Of a DNA stretch of 64,000 nucleotides, positions 55,588 to 64,000 are shown one piece after another. Position 1 is the stretch's first letter. The number at the start of each line of letters is the position of its first letter. The notes beneath the pieces are model-generated. The model was not told the origin of the DNA and did no database searches. It was given only the letters and a program-made list of their open reading frames with translations. The DNA is taken from assembly GCF_001938945.1 (NCBI RefSeq), contig NZ_MKIO01000037.1:86949-150948 (forward strand), in the 5' to 3' direction. The stretch comes from Xaviernesmea rhizosphaerae. Its GTDB lineage: Bacteria; Pseudomonadota; Alphaproteobacteria; Rhizobiales; Rhizobiaceae. The position numbers and the translations under genes were made by a program.

Positions 55588-56290
55588 GATCATCTTCGAT
55601 ACCGAAACCACCGGGCTCGACAACAAGCTCGACCGCGTGATCGAAATCGGCGGGGTGGAACTCGACAATCATTTCCCGACCGGACGCACCTTTCACGTCT
55701 ATATCAATCCCGGCGACCGCGCGGTGCACCCAGAAGCGCTGGCGGTGCACGGCATCACCGACGACTTCCTCAAGGACAAGCCGCGCTTCGAGGAGGTGGT
55801 CGAGCAATTGGTCGACTTCTTCGGCGATGCCCGCTGGGTGGCGCACAATGCCACCTTCGACATGGGCTTCATCAATGCCGAATTCGCTCGGCTCGGCCGC
55901 GCGCCTGTGCCGGCCGACAAGGTGCTGGACACGCTGGCGCTTGCCCGCCGCAAGCATCCCATGGGCCCGAATTCGCTCGATGCGCTCTGCCGGCGCTACG
56001 GCATCGACAATTCCCACCGCACCAAGCACGGGGCGCTGCTCGACTCCGAACTGCTGGCCGAAGTCTATATCGAGATGATCGGCGGCCGCCAGGCCGCGCT
56101 CGGTCTGGCGACGGCAGACCAGGGCAGGGCGGACCGGCAGGAGGATGGAGAGGTCGTGACGGTGGCGAGCCGGCGCCCGCGGCCCCTGCCGCCGCGGCTC
56201 AGCGAGGCCGAGCGTCTGGCCCATGCCGAACTCGTCGGCAAGCTCGGCGACAAGGCGATCTGGGCGCGCTACGAACCGCCCGGGACGTGA
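55580..56290 (+). CDS. dnaQ: DNA polymerase III subunit epsilon
   Basis: Proofreading 3'-5' exonuclease of the replicase. The 236-residue product shows Exo I FDTETTGLD (D7, E9), Exo II HNATFDMGFINAEF and Exo III HGALLDSELLAEVY. AAGGAG lies seven bases before ATG 55580. The C-terminal ~55 residues are Arg/Pro-rich (ASRRPRPLPPRLSEAERLAH) and probably link to the polymerase subunit. The maf-aroE-coaE-dnaQ chain shows overlaps or near-zero gaps throughout. Confidence 0.95.
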   Translation: MREIIFDTETTGLDNKLDRVIEIGGVELDNHFPTGRTFHVYINPGDRAVHPEALAVHGITDDFLKDKPRFEEVVEQLVDFFGDARWVAHNATFDMGFINAEFARLGRAPVPADKVLDTLALARRKHPMGPNSLDALCRRYGIDNSHRTKHGALLDSELLAEVYIEMIGGRQAALGLATADQGRADRQEDGEVVTVASRRPRPLPPRLSEAERLAHAELVGKLGDKAIWARYEPPGT

Positions 56291-56401
56291 TGCACCTGGC
56301 TTCGATCGCGAACCGCCCATGGAGCGCCTGGGCGAGGTCCGGCAGGCCCGCTGCGCTTGACGACGGGGCCGGTGAAGGATCATCCGCCAGAAGCGACCGA
56401 T

Positions 56402-56440
56402 AAAAAAACGCCCGGGCTGGTGACCAGCGCCGGGCGTTTT
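56402..56440. terminator. Bidirectional terminator between dnaQ and secB
   Basis: AAAACGCCCGG (56405-56415) pairs with CCGGGCGTTTT (ending 56440) with an inner GCTGGT/ACCAGC stem; A-runs and T-runs flank it on both strands, so it serves both convergent genes. Confidence 0.9.
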
Positions 56441-56466
56441 GCCGTTCATCAGGGACGGATGTCCGA

Positions 56467-56949
56467 TCAGTTGGTGTTGGCCGAGACCTGCGAACGAACC
56501 TTTTCCTCGGCCATGCGCTGGGTGAACATTTCGGCGAAGTCGATCGGGTCGATCATCAGCGGCGGGAAGCCGCCATTGCGCGTGGCGTCGGCAATGATCT
56601 GGCGGGCGAAGGGGAAGAGGAGGCGCGGGCACTCGATGAAGAGCAGCGGCAGCATGTGCTCCTGCGGGAAGCCGGTGACGCGGAACACGCCGCCATAGGC
56701 AAGCTCTGCGTTGAAGATCGTCCGGTCACCTTCGGTCGCCACGGCATTCAGCGTCAGGATGACGTCGAACTCCGTCTCCGACAGCGGATTGGCGTTGACA
56801 TTGACGTTGATGTTGATCGACGGGGCCTTGTCGCGCGCCTGAAGCGAACGCGGTGCGCCGGGATTTTCGAACGAGAGATCCTTGACGTACTGGGCCAGGA
56901 TGTTCAGCGAGGGGGACTGAGCAGCCCCGTTGCCATTCGTTTCGCTCAT
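56467..56949 (-). CDS. secB: Protein-export chaperone SecB
   Basis: Tetrameric cytosolic chaperone that keeps presecretory proteins unfolded and hands them to SecA. The 160-residue product shows the SecB core: LNILAQYVKDLSFENPGAP near 15-33, ININVNVNANPLSETEFDVIL, the conserved AYGGVFRVTGFPQE and LLFIECPRLLFPFARQIIADAT. ATG 56949 (MSETNGNGAAQSPS) has AAGGGA upstream. Adjacent to fxsA. Confidence 0.96.
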   Translation of the reverse strand: MSETNGNGAAQSPSLNILAQYVKDLSFENPGAPRSLQARDKAPSININVNVNANPLSETEFDVILTLNAVATEGDRTIFNAELAYGGVFRVTGFPQEHMLPLLFIECPRLLFPFARQIIADATRNGGFPPLMIDPIDFAEMFTQRMAEEKVRSQVSANTN

Positions 56950-57053
56950 GATGTCTCTTCCCTTCAGGGTCTTTGGGTCAAGGCGCTCTAGCATCTCGCC
57001 CGGATGCTTACAACCCGGCGGTTTCCCGGCATTCCGGGCCGCCGCCAGCGCGC

Positions 57054-57563
57054 TCAGGGAAGCCGGCGGAAATCCTCGTCATCGGCTTTGCCGTCCTGCG
57101 GTTTCGGCCGGTCGGTCGAGAATTCGTCGGCGTCGAGATCGATGATCTGGGCATTGCGGCGGGCGCCACCCTCCGGCCGGGGCCCGCGCGTCGTCCGGGT
57201 GGTCACGATCACGATCCGGCGCGCCACCAGCTTCCAGGCCAGCGCGCGCACCGGCGGCAGGAACAGCAGGATGCCGAGAATGTCGGTGAGGAAGCCGGGC
57301 AGGATCAGGAGAAAGCCGGCGACCACGATCATGGCGGCATGCACCAGCTCGCGGCCCGCATCCTCGCCGTTTCGCGCGGCGGCGGCGATGCGCTTCAGCG
57401 CATCCAGGCCCTGATGCTTGAGGAGCAGCGCGCCTGACACGGCCGAGACCAGCACGAGCAGGAGCGTCCAGCCGACGCCGATATGGCGCCCGACATAGAT
57501 GAAGGTGGCGATCTCCAGAAGCGGCAGGGCAAAGAGCGCGAGCGGCAGGAGGAGCAGTCGCAT
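57054..57563 (-). CDS. FxsA-family membrane protein
   Basis: A 169-residue inner-membrane protein with the FxsA pattern: LLLPLALFALPLLEIATFIYVG (segment 3-24), GVGWTLLLVLVSAVSGALLL (29-48), then a third hydrophobic hairpin (MIVVAGFLLILPGFLTDILG). FxsA in E. coli affects exclusion of phage T7 PifA but the general role is unknown. The C-terminal 50 residues are charged and cytoplasmic. It is downstream on the minus strand relative to the divergent Tim44-like gene. Confidence 0.88.
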   Translation of the reverse strand: MRLLLLPLALFALPLLEIATFIYVGRHIGVGWTLLLVLVSAVSGALLLKHQGLDALKRIAAAARNGEDAGRELVHAAMIVVAGFLLILPGFLTDILGILLFLPPVRALAWKLVARRIVIVTTRTTRGPRPEGGARRNAQIIDLDADEFSTDRPKPQDGKADDEDFRRLP

Positions 57564-57718
57564 GAGCGGGCCTTTCGATAAAGTGATCGGATAGGCCCCT
57601 TCGTCATGAAGAGACCCGGGTGAGGGCCGGCATCAAGACGAGAGGACCATTTGAATGATACAGTCTGCCGGACTATATGGTTTCTCATCATCACGGCAAA
57701 CAGCGGTATCGGATCGAA

Positions 57719-58420
57719 ATGGGCTCTCTGGACTTCGTCACTTTGTTTTTCATGGTGGCTGCCGTCATCATTTTCATCCAGCTGCGCTCCGTGCTCGGCC
57801 GGCGCACCGGCAATGAAAAGCCTCCGGTCGATCCCTTTTCGCCCGCAGACGGCGATCGCCAGCCGCAGGCAACCGGCAAGGTGGTGCAGCTGCCGCGCCG
57901 CGATGGCGCGCCCGCGCCGGCAGAGGAGCGCTACAGGGCGGTCGATGCCTTCGCCCCCGCCGACAGCGAGATCAACGCCCAGCTGCGGCGCGTGGTGGAT
58001 GCGGATCAGAGCTTCGATCCCAAGGAATTCGTCGCCGGCGCCCGCATGGCCTATGAAATGATTGTGATGGCCTTTGCTGAAGGTGACCGCAAGACGCTGA
58101 AGAGCCTCCTGTCGCGTGAGGTCTATGAGGGTTTCGACGCCGCGATCACCGAGCGCGAGCAGCGCGGCGAGACGGTCAAGTCCACCTTCGTCGGCATCGA
58201 CAAGAGCGACATCGTCCAGGCCGAGATGCGCGGCAGCGAGGCCCAGCTGACGCTCAGCATCGTCAGCCATCTGATCTCGGCCACCTTCGACAAGGCCGGC
58301 ACCGTGATCGATGGTGACGCGGAGGCGGTCTCCGAGGTCAAGGACCTGTGGACCTTCGCCCGCGACACGCGCTCGCGCGATCCCAACTGGAAGCTGATCG
58401 CCACTGAATCGGAAGGCTGA
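57719..58420 (+). CDS. Tim44/TimA-like adaptor protein
   Basis: A 233-residue protein with an N-terminal membrane anchor (SLDFVTLFFMVAAVIIFIQL), a low-complexity linker (about 28-85) and a C-terminal Tim44-like domain (about 95-230: FDPKEFVAGARMAYEMIVMAF, LSREVYEGFDAAITER, VKDLWTFARDTRSRDPNWKLIATE). Bacterial relatives bind partner proteins at the inner membrane; a cognate partner is not established here. The ATG at 57719 fits the family; a longer start at 57677 adds 14 residues. It lies three bases from mltA, implying one operon. Confidence 0.85.
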   Translation: MGSLDFVTLFFMVAAVIIFIQLRSVLGRRTGNEKPPVDPFSPADGDRQPQATGKVVQLPRRDGAPAPAEERYRAVDAFAPADSEINAQLRRVVDADQSFDPKEFVAGARMAYEMIVMAFAEGDRKTLKSLLSREVYEGFDAAITEREQRGETVKSTFVGIDKSDIVQAEMRGSEAQLTLSIVSHLISATFDKAGTVIDGDAEAVSEVKDLWTFARDTRSRDPNWKLIATESEG

Positions 58421-58423
58421 TCC

Positions 58424-59560
58424 GTGTCTGGGGCCGCTGCGTCACAGGGCTTCACGCTCACACCACTGTCTTTCGCCGATCTGCCCGGATGGGGCGAGGA
58501 CGATCCCCGGGCGGTTCTGGCCGCCATGGAGCGCTGCCGCCATCATATCGAGACGGTCAAGCCGCACCGCACCGGCGCCCTCGGTATTTCCAGCGCTGAG
58601 CTTCTGCCGGCCTTTCGCGCCGCTGCAAGCCTGGAAGCGGAGACGCCCGAAGCAGCGCGGCAATGGATCGAGGCGCAGTTCCGTCCCTTCTGCATTCGCC
58701 CCGAGGGTGCGGCGGATGGGTTCGTCACGGCTTTCTACGAACCTGTCGTGGCCGTATCAGCCACGCCGGATGAAGAGTTTCGCCATCCCTTCTATCGCCG
58801 TCCCGAAGATCTCGTCGATGTGACGGACGAGATCAGGCCGCATGGTTTCGACCCGGCTTTTGCCTTTGCTCTGGCGACGCCGGAGGGGCTCACCGAGCAT
58901 CCCGATCGCGGCGCCATCGAGCGCGGCGCGCTTGCTGGGCGCGGCCTCGAAATCGCCTATGCTCGCTCCAAGGTCGATGTCTTCTTCGCCCATGTCCAGG
59001 GCGCTGCCCGGCTGCTCTATCCCGATGGCTCGATGCGCCGCATCACCTATGCCGCCAAGACCGGCCACCCCTTCTCGCCCATCGGCAAGCGGCTGATCGA
59101 GCGCGGCGAGATCGCGCCGGCCGAGATTTCCATGCAGGCGATCCGCGCCTGGCTGGAGAACCATCCGCAGGAAGCCGATGCGCTGATGTGGACCAACCGC
59201 TCCTTCATCTTCTTCCGCGAGGCGGCGGTGGACAATCCTGATCTCGGGCCGATCGCCGCTGCCAAGGTGGCGCTGGAGCCCGGCCGGTCGCTCGCGGTCG
59301 ACCGGCTGATCCATACCTTCGGCACGCCCTTCTATATTGCCAGCGAGACGCTGACCCGGCTGGACGCGGGCCAGCCCTTCCGCCGGCTGATGCTGGCGCT
59401 CGACACCGGCTCGGCGATCATCGGCCCGGCCCGCGGCGATATCTTCACCGGCTCCGGCGATGAAGCGGGCGAGCTGGCCGGCGCGGTGCGCCATGCCGCC
59501 AGCTTCTTCCTGCTGATTCCTGTCGATGCCGCCGCGCGTTACGGCCATGGCCATGGCTAA
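58424..59560 (+). CDS. mltA: Membrane-bound lytic murein transglycosylase A-like protein
   Basis: A 378-residue MltA-family peptidoglycan lytic transglycosylase: MltA domain (about 95-270, TAFYEPVVAVSATPDEEF, YARSKVDVFFAHVQGAARLLYPDG) and C-terminal 3D domain with the catalytic Asp in LDTGSAIIGPARGDIF. Start GTG 58424. No signal peptide or lipobox is visible, although MltA works in the periplasm, which is odd. It follows the Tim44-like gene by three bases and overlaps smr by eight bases. Confidence 0.9.
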   Translation: MSGAAASQGFTLTPLSFADLPGWGEDDPRAVLAAMERCRHHIETVKPHRTGALGISSAELLPAFRAAASLEAETPEAARQWIEAQFRPFCIRPEGAADGFVTAFYEPVVAVSATPDEEFRHPFYRRPEDLVDVTDEIRPHGFDPAFAFALATPEGLTEHPDRGAIERGALAGRGLEIAYARSKVDVFFAHVQGAARLLYPDGSMRRITYAAKTGHPFSPIGKRLIERGEIAPAEISMQAIRAWLENHPQEADALMWTNRSFIFFREAAVDNPDLGPIAAAKVALEPGRSLAVDRLIHTFGTPFYIASETLTRLDAGQPFRRLMLALDTGSAIIGPARGDIFTGSGDEAGELAGAVRHAASFFLLIPVDAAARYGHGHG

Positions 59561-60137
59561 GGACAAGACGCTCTCGCCCGAGGACCGCATTCTCTGGGGC
59601 AAGGTCGCCCGAACCACCCGTGCGCTTCCCGGGCGGATGGAACGGCTGAGCGTCGAGGAAGAGCTTTTTGCGCCGCCCCCGCCGCCGGCGAAAGAAGAGG
59701 TGAAGCCGCCAAAGCCGGCCAAGCCCGTTCCGGCGCCCGTGGAAAAGCCCGCGATGCGACAGGTGCAGAAGATCCATCATCCGCTGGAAAAGCCCGTACA
59801 CCGCAAGTTGGCCCGCGGCCGGCTGAATATCGAAGCGCGCATCGATCTCCATGGCATGTTCCAGGGCGAGGCCTATGACCTGCTCCTCGGCTTCCTCACC
59901 CGCGCCCATCAGCATGGGCTGCGCCATGTCCTTGTCATCACCGGCAAGGGCACCTCCATGGGCAGCGACGGCGCCCTGAAGCGCATGGTGCCAATGTGGT
60001 TCTGCCTGCCGAGCTTTCGCGTCCTGATCTCCTCCTACGACAATGCCGCGCGCGGACATGGCGGCGAGGGCGCGCTCTATGTCCGTCTGGCGCGTAATCC
60101 CGGTCTGCCGCATCATGACGACGACCCCTTTCGGTGA
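59553..60137 (+). CDS. Smr/MutS2-like domain protein
   Basis: A 194-residue protein with a proline-rich linker (PPPPPAKEEVKPPKPAKPVP, about 45-65) and a C-terminal Smr domain (about 95-190) with IDLHGMFQGEAYDLL and HVLVITGKGTS motifs, ending in HGGEGALYVRLARNP. Smr domains bind or nick nucleic acids. ATG 59553 (MAKDKTLSPEDRILW) is preferred over the ATG at 59547. It overlaps mltA by eight bases and the XRE gene by 23 bases. Confidence 0.88.
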   Translation: MAKDKTLSPEDRILWGKVARTTRALPGRMERLSVEEELFAPPPPPAKEEVKPPKPAKPVPAPVEKPAMRQVQKIHHPLEKPVHRKLARGRLNIEARIDLHGMFQGEAYDLLLGFLTRAHQHGLRHVLVITGKGTSMGSDGALKRMVPMWFCLPSFRVLISSYDNAARGHGGEGALYVRLARNPGLPHHDDDPFR

Positions 60138-60495
60138 GGCGATGCAGCGCCTGCGCCAGGCGCGCGGTGTCACGCAGAAGCAGATGGCGGCGGCCATCGG
60201 CGTCTCCGGCGCCTATCTCTCCGCACTCGAACGCGGCCAGCGCGGCGCGCCGAGCTTCGACCTCATTCAAAAGATCTCGGGCTATCTCCACGTCATCTGG
60301 GACGAGCAGGACCAGCTCTTCGAGGTCGCCTCGCTCTCCCATCCCAAGGTCACGCTCGACACGTCGGGCCTGCCGGCCGGGCACATGGCCTTCGCCAACC
60401 GTCTGGCCCAGGCGATCCGCACTCTGCCGCCGGATCTCATCGCCGAAATGGATGAGCTTTTGGAGAAAGCGCGCAATCCTGCTAAACAGCCCTAG
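60115..60495 (+). CDS. XRE-family transcriptional regulator
   Basis: A 126-residue protein with an N-terminal helix-turn-helix (about 10-55: FGEAMQRLRQARGVTQKQMAAAIGVSGAYLSALERGQRG). The rest (about 60-126) is a helical region with no recognised ligand domain. It overlaps the smr gene by 23 bases and ends 313 bp before gyrB, so it probably ends the Tim44-mltA-smr unit. What it regulates is not evident. Confidence 0.88.
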   Translation: MTTTPFGEAMQRLRQARGVTQKQMAAAIGVSGAYLSALERGQRGAPSFDLIQKISGYLHVIWDEQDQLFEVASLSHPKVTLDTSGLPAGHMAFANRLAQAIRTLPPDLIAEMDELLEKARNPAKQP

Positions 60496-60808
60496 AGTTT
60501 CCGTGCGACCTCTCTCGCGGGACGTCCCTTTGCGGCAAGCTATGGGCCGGAAAGGCGGAAATATCAGGTTTTCTGGGGACTTTCCCGTCGCTGCGTTTGG
60601 TGGACGGAGGGAGAGTTCTTATATTGACAGCATCGGACACGAGGTGATTCGGCAGCTTCTCCTTGAGCTTCCGTCGCCCCTCGGCCAGCCCCCGCATCGG
60701 CCGCGATGCGGTGAGACCGCTGGAACGTTTTGACCCTTCTGCCGCATCTTCCGCCTCGGGCCCGAGCGCGGCCATGCGGCGGGAGCCTTGGAAAGATCAG
60801 ACATCCTC
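60496..60808. other. 313-bp gap before gyrB
   Basis: Promoter region for gyrB. TTGACA occurs at 60624-60629 and ATTCGG follows at 60647-60652 (17-base spacing), a weak -35/-10 candidate; a GATTC methylation site lies at 60646-60650. No coding frame with homology and no terminator was found. Confidence 0.4.
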
Positions 60809-63238
<2,430 letters not shown>

Positions 63239-63270
63239 TCCTCTCCCTAATCGCGGAGACATTGCCTCGA

Positions 63271-63316
63271 TCAAAAAAGCCCGCCGAACCGGAGATCCGG
63301 TTGGCGGGCTTTTTGA
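63271..63316. terminator. Bidirectional terminator after gyrB
   Basis: AAAAAAGCCCGCC (left) pairs with GGCGGGCTTTTT (right) around an inner AACCGG/CCGGTT stem and a four-base loop. It serves gyrB and the convergent nitroreductase gene. Confidence 0.93.
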
Positions 63317-63352
63317 TGTTCGGTTGTTAGTCGTCTGCCGGAATCCGGCTCA

Positions 63353-63955
63353 TTACTGATCGATGAAAGTGCCCTCGAAGGCGATTTCCGAGAGAGGGCG
63401 GCGCGGGCTCGGGGTTTCGCGCGCCTGCAGGCCTTCCGGCAGGATCGACTTGTCGCCCTGGCGGCCGATGGCGGCGGCGGCCTCGACGCGGTAATCGTCT
63501 GTCAGGCCGAGGATCTCCTTGGCCTTGTCGAAGTGGATGCCGGTCATGCCATGGGCCTGGAAGCCGAGCCGCTCGGCCTGGTGCGCAATGGCCGACCAGG
63601 CCGCGCCGGTATCGAAGCTGTGGCTGTAGGAGGGCTTCTTCTCGTCCGAGCCGGGCGAAACCGAGACGGCCTTGGACACGAACAGGATCAGCGCCGAAGC
63701 GGTCTTGGCCCAGCTCTGGTTGAAGTCGTTGAGGATGGGGAAAAGCGTGTCCCAGGCCGGCGTGCCGCGACGGGCATAGACGAAGCGCCAGGGCTGCGCA
63801 TTGAACGCGGAGGGCGCCCAGCGACCGGCCTCGAGAATGGTCAGAAGATCCTCGGCGCTGATCTCGGAGGAATCGAAGGCGCGGGGAGACCAGCGATTGA
63901 GGAAGCCGGCATCGATCGGGTGGTCGGCCTGGCGGGAATTGCTTGCAGTGCTCAT
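63353..63955 (-). CDS. Nitroreductase-family flavoprotein
   Basis: A 200-residue FMN-dependent oxidoreductase of the nitroreductase fold, which usually reduces quinones, nitro groups or flavin substrates with NAD(P)H. Family features: RWSPRAFDSSEISAEDLLTILEAGRWAPSAFNAQPW (about 22-57) and the FMN-binding region near AHGMTGIH. Start ATG 63955 (MSTASNSRQADHPID); an ATG at 63985 adds ten residues. The physiological substrate is not evident, and no neighbour narrows it. Confidence 0.88.
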   Translation of the reverse strand: MSTASNSRQADHPIDAGFLNRWSPRAFDSSEISAEDLLTILEAGRWAPSAFNAQPWRFVYARRGTPAWDTLFPILNDFNQSWAKTASALILFVSKAVSVSPGSDEKKPSYSHSFDTGAAWSAIAHQAERLGFQAHGMTGIHFDKAKEILGLTDDYRVEAAAAIGRQGDKSILPEGLQARETPSPRRPLSEIAFEGTFIDQ

Positions 63956-64000
63956 CGGAACATTATCCTGAAAACGGTCTGTCATCGTCTGGCGAGCGTG

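Overview
The window is a GC-rich, gene-dense chromosomal segment from an alphaproteobacterium, most likely a member of the Rhizobiaceae (Rhizobium/Agrobacterium/Allorhizobium group). The pointers are the gene order hemE | ppsR-maf-aroE-coaE-dnaQ on one side and hemJ-rho-mnmE-mnmG-rsmG-parA-parB on the other, a large 1,589-residue NAD-glutamate dehydrogenase, an imuA-imuB-dnaE2 cassette with a GTTC-N7-GTTC SOS box, TrcR (DUF1013), a Tim44-like protein beside MltA, and RIME-like palindromic intergenic repeats. I found no rRNA, tRNA, CRISPR array, insertion sequence or prophage. Nearly all genes are core or widely conserved functions.

Layout. 1-1.1 kb: bfd-bfr iron storage pair. 1.1-7.6 kb: SOS mutagenesis cassette imuA-imuB-dnaE2 (minus strand). 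7.9-12.4 kb: small zincin, DUF1737 protein, CitE-like lyase, small membrane protein, leuD and leuB. 12.4-18.9 kb: a triple-hairpin element, two tandem PAP2 phosphatases, an MHS-type transporter with a large loop domain, asd, and a lytic transglycosylase. 19-27.4 kb: beta-carbonic anhydrase, pyridoxal kinase, NAD-GDH, UMF1-type transporter. 27.5-33.7 kb (minus): htpX-rsmB-heparinase II/III-like-purH. 33.9-42.7 kb: SDHAF4-like protein, acs, trcR, yggS, leuS-lptE-holA.

Origin region. From 43.1 to 52.1 kb everything is on the minus strand (hemE, hemJ, rho, mnmE, mnmG, rsmG, parA, parB); from 52.55 kb ppsR, maf, aroE, coaE and dnaQ run on the plus strand. The 408-bp hemE-ppsR gap holds one perfect and three near-consensus DnaA boxes and three GANTC sites, so it is the best candidate for the chromosomal replication origin. 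Three strong parS sites (45467, 47413, 54092) flank it, two of them inside coding sequence (rsmG and aroE), and weaker parS-like sequences lie at 124, 27436 and 33686. ParA/ParB encoded here would act on these sites to segregate the origin. 56.4-64 kb: secB, fxsA, Tim44-like, mltA, smr, an XRE regulator, gyrB and a nitroreductase.

The window contains no clearly new multi-gene system. The points most worth checking are the oriC/parS architecture, the heparinase-family gene that lacks an ordinary start codon, the transporter with a ~185-residue loop domain, the expanded ImuB/DnaE2 proteins with a degenerate PHP motif, and the repeat elements.
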